The notes under the pieces: generated by a model | Told to the model about the DNA's origin: nothing | The model's input: the letters and a program-made list of their open reading frames with translations, nothing else | Database searches by the model: none | In this document: positions 11,793 to 24,107 of the stretch, piece by piece | Numbering within the stretch: position 1 is the stretch's first letter | Layout: every line of letters begins with the position of its first letter | Source of the DNA: Mixophyes australis | Lineage: Eukaryota; Chordata; Amphibia; Anura; Limnodynastidae | DNA: 64,000 nucleotides | Direction of reading: 5' to 3' | NCBI GenBank assembly: GCA_036250195.1 | Contig: JAVHZZ010000005.1 | Location: 75,821,505 to 75,885,504, forward strand | Position numbers and translations under genes: made by a program

Positions 11793-13238
11793 TATAAAAA
11801 AATGGGCATGGCATGTTCATGTAATTCAACCAACCAAGTAGGCACTGTTATATTTCACATTCCCAATTCTCCCATGTGCCCCACATTCTGCCCCCCTCTC
11901 CTTCCATAATGTTCCACTTGTTAGTATATTATGTGTCATTTTATTTATTGCAGTTTTTATACATTAACATGAAGATTACACTGCTGTCAGTGGCAAAAAG
12001 TGCAATGTAAAGACTAAAACTGTTTAGTTCAGTTACAGACTAAACCAGCTTTCATAATGCTCTTTTTTTCTACAATATAAAAGAACTACACAGCGTCCCT
12101 ATTGCCATAGGAAAGATCGGATGATGTTACTATGTGCGTATTTCCCCCTGATAGCTAGGCCAGTTATCTTGCATGTGATATCTGAGTCAGTGAAAAAAAT
12201 GTAAAATAAAAGCCAGAAAAACGGTTTCCCTGTTACTACCCCTATAACTCCCTAATACCACTATTAAAATGTAAAATATTGTAATATTTTGAGTATTACT
12301 ATACTCAGGAGAACTTAATACGTTTTCTAGGATTGGTCTGAACATGCAATAAATGATGGAAACATACAGTAAATATTATACTTGTTGGTTAATTGGTTTC
12401 TGATTAGTGTATTTATTTGTTTGGTAGAGACATTAAAGATTTTTATTAATAATAATAATAATAATAATACAACATATAATAAGCGCTTATCACCTCTGTA
12501 TCACCACGGTGTCAACACACCGTGCATGGTTTTAATATTTAATGGATGATTATAAATTATGATGATTATAAATGCCCATACAGAGACATTGATTTGACAT
12601 CTCTAGAACGTAAGTGTCTGATAGTTAAGGTTTAAACAGAAAACAAAATAAATAGTATCAAGACGACTATAGTAGCATTTGCAATCAAAACATATCTAGA
12701 TCTTCATGTGCACTGTCAGACTTTCGACCCCGTCCAGTGTCTGATCAGGCCACAACATCCTGATTGAAAACATAATGTAATTTAGCATTGGCAAATTGAA
12801 TATGTTCTCTTGTAATGAGGTAAATTCTGACTCACTGTACAGATGGCCAGCATTTTGAACTGCCAAGAAGTGAAAGAAAACATTTTTTATTATTTGGGAA
12901 TATCATCAGTGAAACTGTCCAAAATCTTTTAACCCATATTTCTACTCAAGGAACACATTTTATTAAATAATTTACTTGGTTTATATTTCCCATTAATTTC
13001 CTTTTTGGAAAGCTTACAATAACAGAAGTGTATATGCTCTTTACATGACATTGCATTAGCAAGGTGAGTATCATCAATGTGACATGTACTATCAAAGTAG
13101 AGCTAAATCATAATAAAAACTATGTATAAAAGTATATGATAAATATGTTTCTCAAACTTGGCTCCATTCAACATTTGATCAGATGGCATGTGGCAAAATG
13201 TTATTGTGTATTTCTTTCTCAATGGATGCAGTAAGACA
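11793..13238. other. Intron, nothing recognised
   Basis: AT-rich, with a short (TAA)n tract at about 12449-12469. No gene or element was identified; open frames are short and unsupported. Confidence 0.5.
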
Positions 13239-13243
13239 CAAAG

Positions 13244-13574
13244 GGCCTGATTCATTAAGGATCTTAACTTAAGAAACTTCTTATTTAAGTCACCTGGACA
13301 AAACCATGTTGCAATGCAAGGGGTGCAAATTAGTATTCTGTTTTTCACATAAGTTAAATACTGACTGTTTTTTCATGTAGCACACAAATATCAACTTTAA
13401 ATTTCAGTGTACAAATAAGCTATCAAGTGTTTGTGTGCTACATAAAAAAACAGTCAGTATTTAACTTATGTGCAAAACAGAATACTAATTTGCACCCCTT
13501 GCATTGTAAAATGGTTTTGTCCAGGAGACTTAAATAAGAAGTTTCTTAAGTTAAGATCCTTAATGAATCAGGCC
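13244..13574. mobile_element. Foldback MITE with 5-bp TSD, copy 1
   Basis: A 331-bp near-perfect palindrome. The left half starts GGCCTGATTCATTAAGGATC and the right half is its inverse, with the arms matching almost to the centre. The flanks are CAAAG at 13239-13243 and 13575-13579, a 5-bp duplication. The centre shares AAATTTCAGTGTA and AAGCTATCAAGT with the related copies at 19441-19691 and 33835-34152. It has no coding capacity. Confidence 0.85.
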
Positions 13575-13758
13575 CAAAGTCTTTAAAATCCCTCGTGTTC
13601 ACACTTTGGAGCCCTCCTACTAAAGAGACTACGTCTCAACTTGATATTGATTAAAACTAAGGGAGCTATTTATTAATGTGCTGCAGCAACAAGCATTATG
13701 TATTGCTGCAAATTGCATTGATAGATAATGCAGAATTGCTGCTATTTACCATTCTATG

Positions 13759-13931
13759 GGGTATAGTTACTAAACTGAGGGTTTGAAAAAGGTGGAGATG
13801 TTGCCTATAGCAACCGATCAGGTTCTAGCTGTCATTTTGTAGAACGTACTAAATAAATAATAGCTAAAATCTGATTGGTTGCTATAGGCAACATCTCCAC
13901 CATTCAAACTTGCAGTTTAGTAAATATGCCC
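13759..13931. mobile_element. Foldback MITE (GGGTATATTTACTAAACTG family), copy 2
   Basis: Same family as 7596-7756. The left end reads GGGTATAGTTACTAAACTGA and the right end, inverted, GGGCATATTTACTAAACTGC. The arms carry GGAGATGTTGCCTATAGC and its inverse. The middle differs from copy 1 by extra bases around ACTAAATAAATAATAGC. Confidence 0.8.
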
Positions 13932-15158
13932 TCAGGGCTAATCTGAGAGCTGCAGCGAAGACCCCCCTTCCTCAACTGGATCCCATTGTCCTGGCATTAC
14001 TTTGCTGTGAAAAGCAAAGCTTAATAAACTGACTAGTGCTGCTGTAAGCTCCAGTAATGAGGTTAAGGGCATTTCTTCATCGTTAACCCTTTGTTAAGTC
14101 ACAAAAAGTGATGAAAGAACTGTTTATCAGTGTTCACACTGCACTTCGCCTCTTGTTACATAGACTCATCATTTTCTTTAAAAATGCTGTTTTTGAACAA
14201 ATTCAACACAATTACAAATCCATCCGGACATCCTTTAGTATAAATATTTATGTTGTTTACATCAGTGATCAAATATATTTGAGCTAATAATAATTGCTTT
14301 TGTTCAGGGCTATATCTGGACATTTGTGGGCATCATGACAACATCTTTGAAGAGAACCCATGTACATGAAGCAGACAATTTCTCACGTCCTCCTGCTTAC
14401 TGATGTAACCTACACTGTTAACCAGTCTCAGATTTTTTTTTGGTTACTATACAGCTGGAATGGCCAAGGAAGTGACACATTGTTTGCAGGCCCATGGGGC
14501 ATTGTCAGGAGAGACGGGCCCTGCTCTGGGCACCATGGTACTTTCACTCCTGATTTTGATCCAATACTGTAAATCATTTCATAACCCAGGCAGAGGATCA
14601 TTCACTTGTTTCTAATTTTATCCCTTCCAAATTTGGTCGTATTTTAATTAACATTTTATTTATTCTACAAAATACCATGTGACATTCTTGTGCATCTTTC
14701 ATCCAGATCCAAAAAGTGTTTTATAAATTCTGGGCGATTACAGGACAATAGTAATTAACTGCAGAAAATTGTATAACATATGCTAACAACTTGTGATTTA
14801 CATATATAAACCCACAGATAAGATATTTTTTGTGTCGCATGTTAATGTTTGCAGACATACAGATTTCACAGATATGAAAATCCCCACAATAAAAAATAGT
14901 AGGAGATGAGAATAAAAAAGTATAGCTCCTCTCATAATACATGTGGTCAGTGTAACACAAAGTCATACCATCTATTCAGTGCAGGGGCTTAAGCAATAAC
15001 ATAGTGCAAATGACATTGATGTGCTGTAATACAAAACCAATTAGTGTTGTCAGATTAATGAAAGCTAATATTTCATTAGTTGCTATTGGTGTCAACATCT
15101 GTCCTAATCTTTATGTGTTCGCAATGTACAACACTTGTGCATGTTTTATTTATATTGT
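13932..15158. other. Intron, nothing recognised
   Basis: No gene or element was recognised. Short open frames on both strands have no family resemblance. Confidence 0.5.
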
Positions 15159-15265
15159 GTTACAATCAGGGGCGGATCCAGAAAAATATTACAAGGGGGG
15201 CACTATATTACAAGGGGGCACTATAATACAAATACATTGGTACCAATGGAGTTATATCATTATAT

Positions 15266-15594
15266 CAAGAGAAGAGCAGAGAGGATGGAGCAGGCAAGGG
15301 AAGAGCAGAGAGGTTGGAGCAGGCAAGGGAAGAGCAGAGAGGTTGGAATAGGCAAGGGAAGATTAGAGAGGCTGGCACAGACAAGGGAAGAGTAGAGAGG
15401 CTGGAACAGGCAAGGGAAGAGCAGAGAGACTGGTTCAGGAAAGGCAAAAACAGAGAGGCTGGCACAGGCAAGGGAAGAGCAGAGAGGCTGGTGCAGGAAA
15501 GGCAAGAACAAAGAGGCTGGCACAGGCAAGGGAAAAGCAGAAAGGCTGGTACAGGCAAGGGAAGAGCAGAGAGGCTGGCGCAAGCAAGGGAAAT
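15266..15594. repeat. Purine-rich minisatellite, about 29-bp unit x 11
   Basis: The unit is approximately AGAGGCTGGCACAGGCAAGG followed by GAAGAGCAG. Copies differ at a few sites, for example GTTGGAGCAGG, GCTGGCACAGA and ACTGGTTCAGG. One strand is almost all purine over 330 bases, which could favour triplex or slipped structures. Confidence 0.9.
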
Positions 15595-15826
15595 CAATAA
15601 AATATGATCCCATGAACACATAGGCTGCAATATTTGCTCAGCTCATGAAATGGCTGCCGTCAGTATATATAGGTGATGGGTGCACTTTATTACAAGCTCA
15701 TTTGTATTGCCACTACAGAGTGTTACTATGATCACAGACCACAGTAGGTATTAACATATCATCAGCATCTTAAATCAGCAGCTTATTTTATAAAATGCAA
15801 TTTTGTTAAATATGAACCATCTATCA

Positions 15827-17530
15827 CACTGCTCTCCTCTCCTGCATCACATTGCTCCCCTCCTTTATCCCACTGCTAGCTCTCCTTCATCACACTGTTC
15901 CCCCTCCTTCATCACATTGCTCGCCTCCTTCATCACACTGCTCGCTCTCCTTCATCACATTGCTCCCCCTCCTTCATCACACTGTTAGCTCTCCTTCATC
16001 ACACTGTTCCCCCTCCTTCATCACATTGCTCCCCTCCTTCATCACACTGCTCGCTCTCCTTCATCACATTGCTCCCCCTCCTTCATCACACTGTTAGCTC
16101 TCCTTCATTACACTGCTCGCTCTCCTTCATCACACTGTTCCCCCTCCTTCATCACATTGCTCCCCCTCCTTCATCACATTGCTCGCTCTCCTTCATCACA
16201 CTGTTCCCCCTCCTTCATCACATTGCTCCCCTCCATCACACTGCTCGCTCTCCTTCATCACATTGCTCCCCCTCCTTCATCACACTGTTAGCTCTCCTTC
16301 ATTACACTGCTCGCTCTCCTTCAACACACTGTTCGCTTTCCTTCATTACATGCTCCCCTCCTTCATCACACTGTTCCCCCTCCTTCATCACATTGCTCCC
16401 CTCCATCACACTGTTTGCTTTCCTTCATTACATGCTCCCCTCCTTCATCACACTGTTCCCCCTCCTCCATCACACTATTCCCTCTCCTTCATCAAACTGT
16501 TCCCCTCCTTCATCACACTGTTAGCTCTCCTTCATTACATGCTCCCCATCTTCATCACACTGTTCCCCCTCCTTCATCACATTGCTTCCTTCCTTCATCA
16601 CACTATAACCTCTCCTTCATCAAACTGTTCCCCTCCTTCATCACACTGTTAGCTCTCCTTCATTACATTGCTCCCCTCCTTCATCACACTGTTCCCCCTC
16701 CTTCATCACATTGCACCACTGTTTATCACACTGCTCGCTCTCCTTCATCACACTATTCCCCCTCCTTCATCAAACTGTTCCCCTCCTCATCACACTGCTC
16801 GCTCTCCTTCATCACACTTCTTCCTCTTCTTCTTCATACTGCTCCCCTTTTTCATCACACTGCTCTCCCTCCTTCTTCACACTGTTCCCCTCCTTCATCA
16901 CACTGTACCACCCTCCTTCAACATTGCCACCTTTATCACCACTGTGTGCCATTTTAATCACGACACTGTACCCCCTTTGTCATCACCACACTGTGTCCCC
17001 TTCTTCTTCACCACACTGTGCTCTCTTATTCACCGCACTGTGCCCCGTCAACATCACCACACTGTGTCCCTTCTTGATAACCACACTGTATCCCCTTCAT
17101 CATCACCACACTGTGCCCCTTCTTCTTCACCACACTGTACCCCCTAATTCATCACAACACTGTAACCCCTTCTTCTCCACACTGTGCTTTTTCATCATCA
17201 CCACACTGTAACCCCTTCTTTACCACATTGTACCCCCTTGTTCATCACAACACTGTAACCCCTTCTTCTTCTCCACACTGTGCCTTTTCATCATCACCAC
17301 ACTGTGCGCCTTCATCATCACCAAACTGTGCGCCTTCATCATCACCACACTGTGCGCCTTCATCATCACCAAACTGTGCGCCTTCATCATCACCACACTG
17401 TGCCCCCTTTTTCAGCACCACACTGTGCTCTCTTCATCACCACACTGTGCCCCCTTTTTCAGCACCACACTGTGCTCTCTTCATCACCACACTGTCCCCT
17501 TGAGCATCACCACATTGTGCCTCCTTCGTC
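15827..17530. repeat. Pyrimidine-rich minisatellite, about 1.7 kb, 21-24-bp units
   Basis: The first part repeats CTCCTTCATCACACTGCTCG with variants (TTAGCT, TTCCCC, ATTGCT). From about 16930 the unit changes to a CATCACCACACTGTGCCCC type of about 24 bp. Higher-order blocks are visible: the run of alternating TTAGCT and CTCGCT units recurs several times between 15900 and 16300. Confidence 0.9.
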
Positions 17531-17732
17531 ATCCCATTTTCTGCTAACTTTCCTATTATCTTCTTTTCTTGGGAAGCAACTTCCCACTGACAGTTTCAGG
17601 ACGTGATGATGATGTCATGCCCGACAGTCAGTGAGGAGGAGGGGTCGGGATGCTGGAAAGTAATGAGGGGGGGGGCACGTGATAACCACCCACCACCCCC
17701 ACCCCACACCTGAATCCGCCGCTGGTTACAAT

Positions 17733-19435
17733 CCATACTTGCAAGAAGGGTGTAAAAGGGCAGTTTCATATAAAACTAAGTAAAAAAATTAGTAAAACTG
17801 GAATGCTACACAGGAAAAAAATGTGTATCTCTTTGCATTTTTACTGTATGACCTAAGATGACTAGGACAGGAATATATAATATCTATATCAATTGCTAAT
17901 GTTGAACATCTAAACAATTCTTAAATGCTGCTCACTCATTCACAACTTCACACATGGAAAGAATAACTAAATGTATAGCGTTTTTTACTAGCAGTATTTA
18001 TCTTGGCACACATCAATTTCTGTGTAAGGTAATAACCTACTATAACATAGTGCTTTGTCACTTACAGCTGTATTGATTGTTTCACTTACAAGAAGTCAAA
18101 ATGAAAAAGAAGTACACAATGGTGTCTTAAGATTGCTAACAATCCCCCTAGGGAATGGGAGGCTTGTGTTTAGTTGTTCTTCAATGGTTTGTTGAATAGA
18201 AGTGCTTTTTCTTTTGCTTTTTCTATTTTACTTTTTAAGGCAGTTTTAGGAAGTTTTTGTATTATCAAAATACAGCTGTTAACTAAGCTTCTCATTGCCT
18301 CCAAAAGTTTCTGTGTGGGGGCTTATTATACATTCCCTACATATGGGCAGCTGGTTGTGAGGGAAACCGTTTATCTTCTTCTAAAAATGATAACATTTGA
18401 AAAATGTGAATGCAGATGAGCAAATTTGCATGATTTATTAAAGGTGATGACCTTTTTTGGTTCACCATGTCTTAAAGAAACATGCACTTCTCCATACAGC
18501 ATATAGTGGCGGGATTCCCACCTATTACCAGCCAGATATAATGCTTCTCTTTCTCGTTGCACTGTTGTGCATTGTACACTGTCCATAGTAATCTATAGAG
18601 CTCTATTGTTAGGTATAAATGGAACTTAGTTCACCAGTGGTGTCAGCTAGATCTTGGTTTCAGGCAGTGGGGTGGACTCAACTATTTACTGTATGGAGGT
18701 GCTGTTTTCTTTTTTTTTTTTTGAAGGAGTTGCCCATTTTTTGGATGCTTCAACTCTTGTTTTTTGCACTTAAAGGAGTTATTGGTGGCCAGATGAATGT
18801 ATTGTTTCGTTTAGTTTTTATTGCTGTTGGAAAATCTGATCTCCGCATATAATAGTATATAATGCAGACAGTATGACTTTGGTAAAAAGTTGCCTTTTAG
18901 TATGTACAGTTAATTAAAAGGGAATTCCTTACAACATTTTATTGTAAATCCATGTCCCCAAATTAATAACAAAATGATTCTAATTGATATTAACTTTTTT
19001 TTGCTGCATTCTGGTAAAATAAATAATATATAAAAAAAAATTCTAAAAACTCCATTTGTAGCATGTAGTGTTTTGCTATATAAATTCAGTTTGAAAAGAT
19101 AGTGGTACGATATACTATTCCTGCTCCTTCGGAATTTGGGAAGTAGTCAAGATTATTATTACTGTTTTACATTGTTGCAACAATGCTGCAGTTCTCTGCA
19201 CATTATTTAACCATTAGTGATGCATTGAAGTTGATCATTTGATATCTTGTTTTTAACCATAAAGTGTTGCAAAAATGACTGAAAATGTTTGTAAATCATC
19301 TTATTATAAATTGTAAAAATATAATTTATACACAAACAAAATAGAGTGAACTATTTTAATTTAAAATAATCTGCATTGGAAAATCCATGAAATTGCACAT
19401 AAGCAAATGTACATATGTAGACTCTGTAAGTAGCA
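17733..19435. other. Intron, nothing recognised
   Basis: AT-rich sequence with no supportable gene. Open frames at 18174-18852 have no recognisable motif. Confidence 0.5.
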
Positions 19436-19440
19436 CTGTG

Positions 19441-19691
19441 GGTCTGATCCTGAGTTAGAAGCGAAGCAAAAAATGGAATAAATTTGTTCACGGCTATTTT
19501 TTCATGTACATACAAATACTTGATAGCTTTATGTTTACACTAAATTTTAAAATTGACCTAGGACATGCCCCATCCCAACTATAAATCCGCCCCCACATTT
19601 TAATTTTACCTCCCCCTCCACAGCAACATGTTTTTGTCAAGGTGCAAATTTGCTCCTTTTTTATACTTTTCTCCTAGTTCAGCATCATGCC
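19441..19691. mobile_element. MITE with 5-bp TSD, copy 2
   Basis: The ends GGTCTGATCCTGAGTTAGAA and (inverted right end) GGCATGATGCTGAACTAGGA are imperfect inverted repeats. The 5-bp flanks CTGTG at 19436-19440 and 19692-19696 are identical. The interior has ACTTGATAGCTTTA and a C-rich stretch, CCTCCCCCTCCAC, shared in inverse with the copy at 33835-34152. Confidence 0.75.
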
Positions 19692-19696
19692 CTGTG

Positions 19697-22183
19697 AATT
19701 TTAATCTACAGATAAGCCAATCTTCAGCAATATGGTTTGTAAATATTTCACATTATTAGCCAATTAAAGGTAAAATATTTTCCCCTGATTTAAACAGTTT
19801 TGAGAATACAAAAACAAGTTGTTTATAATGTAAAGTCATGCAATTTGCTGTTATGCTTTTTTTAAATAATAAATAATTTTCACAAATCACATTGTGCATT
19901 ACTCTTTTAAGCAAATTGAAAAAAAAACTGTATCGGAAAGCTTATCAGGTTAATTTATTCCATAGAAATCCCCTCAAACAACCAAACTCTACTCAATTTA
20001 AAACAGTCATTTTTATCACTAGTTTCTAAATTATTAGCTCATTTCTGAAAAGTCAAATAACATATGTACAATGCAGTGCAGTAATTATACTTTTGTTTAT
20101 GTTTTTATATTAAATGGAAGCTTTGATTACTTTAGTTATTTGTTTATATAGTCCAACGATTTAAAAACAAATAATACTATTCCCTCTACATTTATATACT
20201 CACACATATGAATTATCCTTAGTAATTATTACTAAAAAATGTTTTCTGAAAATGTTTGTATTTGTTAACATTATCTGGCTATGTTAGTATAAACATATTT
20301 GTTGCACAACGAGCTTGTTTTGTTTAGTACATGTAACAATGTGTACTTTCTTTGACCTAGATGTGCTGAACAATCTTTATTTAACAAAAAAAAGACAAAC
20401 ATAATTTAAGACTCGAAATTCATCACATAATTACCCATTTCCCCCTGGGAAGAAACTGGACTGAACAGTACAGGCTATGGACAAAATACATTTTTGTCTT
20501 TTGCTGACTCTGTATTCAGATGTCTCCAGATACAACTAAAGGTCATGATATAAAAATATTATCCCGTGTTCTACATTATTATGTTTTAAGACTTTTCCTT
20601 TGTTTGTGTAATGGGAAACATTTTACTATGTGTAGAATAAAAGCATGTCCTTTCAACAACCGTGTAAAAAAATCTTCTAGACTAGTTAGTATCTGCCCAG
20701 TTATTATCTATGCTAACATAATACAACACATTCTTTTTTCTGCTCTCTATTCTATACAGCATCTGTTTGCAATCTGAATGGGAACTTGCATCATGTGTTA
20801 GGAATGCTGGCAGAACATACTACTTTAATCGTGGCTTTGTTTTTGTTATAATGTTTAGTGCAAATTTTGAAGCATTATAAATCAGAGTCATGATATTAAT
20901 TAACGAAACTGCTCCGCATTAGTTATTTCCTGACCACAGGTGTTTTATGTATAGTGTTTTTATACAGAAGAGGTCAACTGGTGCAGAAAGCTATTTGGGA
21001 TTTCCACAACCTCTGGCACATTTTTTAATGTCAAGACAGATGCTTGAAAAGTCTTGCCATTATTTATCAGAGACCTAGACTAACATTAATATTCTATATT
21101 TTATTATTAGCTAGTACCAAGGAACATGTTTTCTTCTTTTTATTTACTGTGCTTTATGTTCATATGATATCATAGGAGGAATATGATAATAATATATAAT
21201 GGACACATATCCATATGTTCTAAATGATTTGTTTGATTTTGATTTATATTTATCCTGTGATACCATTTTGATGAAGTTGATAGTGACAGCTAAATGGACT
21301 GAGTTCCCGTATAGTGCACCTGTTTTATTGTATGATAAGGTATTTATTATAGGTTGGACCACCACCAAGCTTTAAAGCTGATCTCTGTATTTAACAATGA
21401 CTGGCTAGGAAACCCATTAAATGGGAAATCCTGGTTGAATATGACTGCCTGTGATTGGGCTAGAGGTTGTAAATTTTTCCTGGTGCTAGGAAAAATCCAT
21501 GATGTAACATCGCTACAGAGTGTGTGCTGGAGGCATTGTGTGCCACATCTCGGGGAACTGGATTTTCCCCTTGAAGTTTTAAACTTGGGTTTGTGGTCAG
21601 CCTTTAGGGTCATGGTTAATGAAAGGAAAAGTCAAGATGTCATCAAAAAACATGCACAATGCAGTGCACTAATTATATTACTTTTACTTTTTACTGGTAA
21701 ATGAAAACTTTGATTAGTTTAGTTATCTGTTTGCATTTAATGGTGCTTATATACCAATGATGAAAAATGTTATTTCTACCTTTATATACTTACAGCACTC
21801 TCACCAGTTAATACTTTAACCATTTTATTTTAGAACAAAAGTGGGGGGTATTCACTAATAAAGTGTAAATGTGCAAAAACCTACAGCAACTAATCAGTCA
21901 GTGGCTTTTATTGTCTTACACATATTAATCAAAGCTAATTTCTGATTGGTTTCTATGGGTTACTGATTATAATACTGTTTTAGGAAATAACCCTCAATGT
22001 CACACTTTGTATCACTATTGAACAGTAGCATGTGCAGAGAATGTGTACACTTCATGTCATCAACAAATAAAAATTGCCCCCATCCAACATATGGAAAGGC
22101 ATCATTGTTTTTTTGGGGAGAAAAACATCAGACCTGACAATACACCTTGGAATGCAAATAATAAACTTGTATATGTCTAATTG
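19697..22183. other. Intron with a direct repeat
   Basis: No gene was recognised. The segments 20070-20210 and 21650-21795 match in direct orientation (shared CAATGCAGTGCA.TAATTATA, CTTTGATTA.TTTAGTTAT and CTACATTTATATACT-like blocks). The interval 21480-21545 shares AAATCCATGATGT.ACATC with 36340-36375. These look like pieces of one old interspersed family. Confidence 0.5.
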
Positions 22184-22298
22184 TAAAGCGCTACGGAATT
22201 TGCTGGCGCTATATAAATAAATGATGATGATGATGATTGTCTTTCATTATCATCGACATTTATTTATATAGCACCAGCAAATTTCGTAGCGCTTTTTT
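22184..22298. repeat. Two L2-type 3' tails, tail to tail
   Basis: The left piece ends TTTGCTGGCGCTATATAAAT followed by AATGATGATGATG. The right piece is its reverse complement (ATCATCGACATTTATTTATA, then TAGCACCAGCAAATTT). Together they form an inverted repeat of about 50-bp arms around a GATGAT microsatellite. The same tail ends the L2-like LINE at 26.1 kb and the SINE at 10.3 kb. Confidence 0.75.
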
Positions 22299-23550
22299 GT
22301 TGTATAATAGTCCTTGCCGATAGTGATGAATATTATTTGCGCTTGATGACAATTAAGAAATGCAAATGTTTTAAAAGTTCAAACCAGCCACAACTATCAC
22401 TGACGGAACGGTTAGAGAAAAGATACAGCAGAACACATCATACATTCATCTCCATAAACATGAAAGAAGCCAAAACTATAGCTTTTGAAATAATACATTT
22501 CAAGTTTGTTGAATCTGTATCATTTTAGGATTTGATGGCTTTTGCAGAAAAGACATGGCAAATATTTGGACAGTGTTTTTTTTTGTTGTTTTTTTAGGAA
22601 AGCTGTACTAATTTTTTTTCTCATTACTATTGGCTTCTACAATTTGAAATAATGGTTAATTGAACCATTGCCATGTCAGTTTGGATCAGAAATCACATAC
22701 AGCTATTGAAATCTTGGCTTGTAAAAATTGCAAATTTGAGCACTGATGTTCTTCCAGACAACTAAAGATTGGAAAAATGACATGTGAAAATGGCTCAGAC
22801 ATGTGGTCAGGACAAATATCACACATTCACTGTTTTGCTCCTGTGCTTAACCTAAGAGTATCAAGACATAGAAAGCATCCAAGCAATGTCAAGGAATATA
22901 AGTGCCGATTTTAACAGATCATGTTGCACAAGAAATGCCCTTATCATGCTACAAAGACAAGACAATATCAGCTCATATATGATCTTTCTTCTAGATGGAA
23001 TTCCACCATGGCTATGCTTGAGAGATTACACAAGAAAAGAGCAACCATTAATAACTATATTGTGTGTTAACAAAAATATGTGGGAAATGTCTTTTTTGAC
23101 CTAAGTAGCAAATAGTAGAGGGCACATTTTTGAACTACTCTGCCTCTTGGATAAGGTGAGCAAGTTGGTTTGTGGGTATTATTGCGGCATTAACAATATG
23201 TTACCTATTATTTTTCTAATATAGCAATCATTAAGCTAGATGCAGCAGAATGACAAGGGTCATTGTGCTCGCTTGGAATAATGTGTGCTCGCTTGGAATT
23301 ATGTGTGCTCGCCTGGAATAATGATGATGATGATGGTGCTGCTGGTATTGATCATGTTAGTCAAGAACTAATCACGAATGCGGACTGAACACAGATAGAA
23401 GATAGGTGGTTAGAATTTGAAGCCATGGAACATTGTATAAGGTTATGCATGCAAAATGAGCGTACTGAGAAAGAAGAATGAATATCAACAAAAAAATACA
23501 AGAAAACAGAACATGATTTAATTGCAGCCCAGCTGGATCCACACTGGGAC
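22299..23550. other. Intron, one short tandem repeat
   Basis: No gene was seen. A 20-bp unit, TGTGCTCGCTTGGAATAATG, is repeated three times at 23264-23323, followed by GATGATGATGG. Confidence 0.55.
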
Positions 23551-24107
23551 AGGGCCTGATTAGGGGTTCAGGCTGTCCTAGGCTAATAAGCTCATAGCGC
23601 GCTCTTGCCTTTCACAACACGTTAATATACAGTAGGTAAAAGCGAATTTGTTCTTAATTTAAAATCCAGTTTCCTTCACACACGTCCCTCGATCACTAAT
23701 GTTCATATTCCTATGTTTTCAAAACTACTTGATTTTTAAAGGTGTCCCAGTAATCTTGTCACTCATTTAGTTTTCATTAAAAATCAGAACTGTATAGCAG
23801 CATGAGGGTATGAACGAGTGCTACCGAGGGTGAAGATGTGAAGGGGACTGTCTCACACCTGTCGCCATCCTTGTCTCTCCTAAATGCTTATACTGAAGCA
23901 CCTGGCCAAGGGTAACTTTTTGTTGTCAGCCTTTACCATGGGAACATATCAAGATTAAAGCCTTATTTCATTTCATTTATTTTAGAGAACAACTATTCTG
24001 TTATATTTTGAAAATTAATTCTAGTTTATGCTTCTCCCTGTCACAATTATGCACCCCAAAAATGTAGCACCCTACCCCCCAAATCCTCGCGCCCTAGGCT
24101 GCATTAG
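23551..24107. mobile_element. Fragment of a hAT-type element (CAGGGCCTGATT family)
   Basis: It starts CAGGGCCTGATTAGGGGTTC and CCTAGGCTAATAAGCTC, close to the left end of the complete element at 32327 (CAGGGCCTGATTAAGGGTCA). Toward the right it has CTCGCGCCCTAGGCTGC, like the subterminal GCGCCCCAGGCTGCAG of that element, but the last bases (CTGATCAGGCCCTG) are missing. No target duplication was found, so it looks truncated or decayed. Confidence 0.6.

Larger units (their letters stand above)
15167..17724. mobile_element. hAT-type element filled with minisatellites, 8-bp TSD
   Basis: The ends are CAGGGGCGGATCCAG and, read inward from the right, CAGCGGCGGATTCAG. An exact 8-bp duplication, GTTACAAT, lies at 15159-15166 and 17725-17732. 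About 80 percent of the 2,558-bp interior is two unrelated tandem arrays: purine-rich at 15266-15594 and pyrimidine-rich at 15827-17530. A C/G-rich stretch with a CACGTG site precedes the right end. No transposase was found, so movement would need a partner element. The open frames across the arrays, up to about 180 codons, arise because the repeats lack stop codons and are not genes. Confidence 0.88.

Noticed and set aside
15260..17606. Open frames of 80-180 codons on both strands (Ser/His/Pro-rich or Glu/Arg-rich)
   Set aside because: They follow the period of the two minisatellites, overlap each other in several frames and exist only because the repeat units lack stops.
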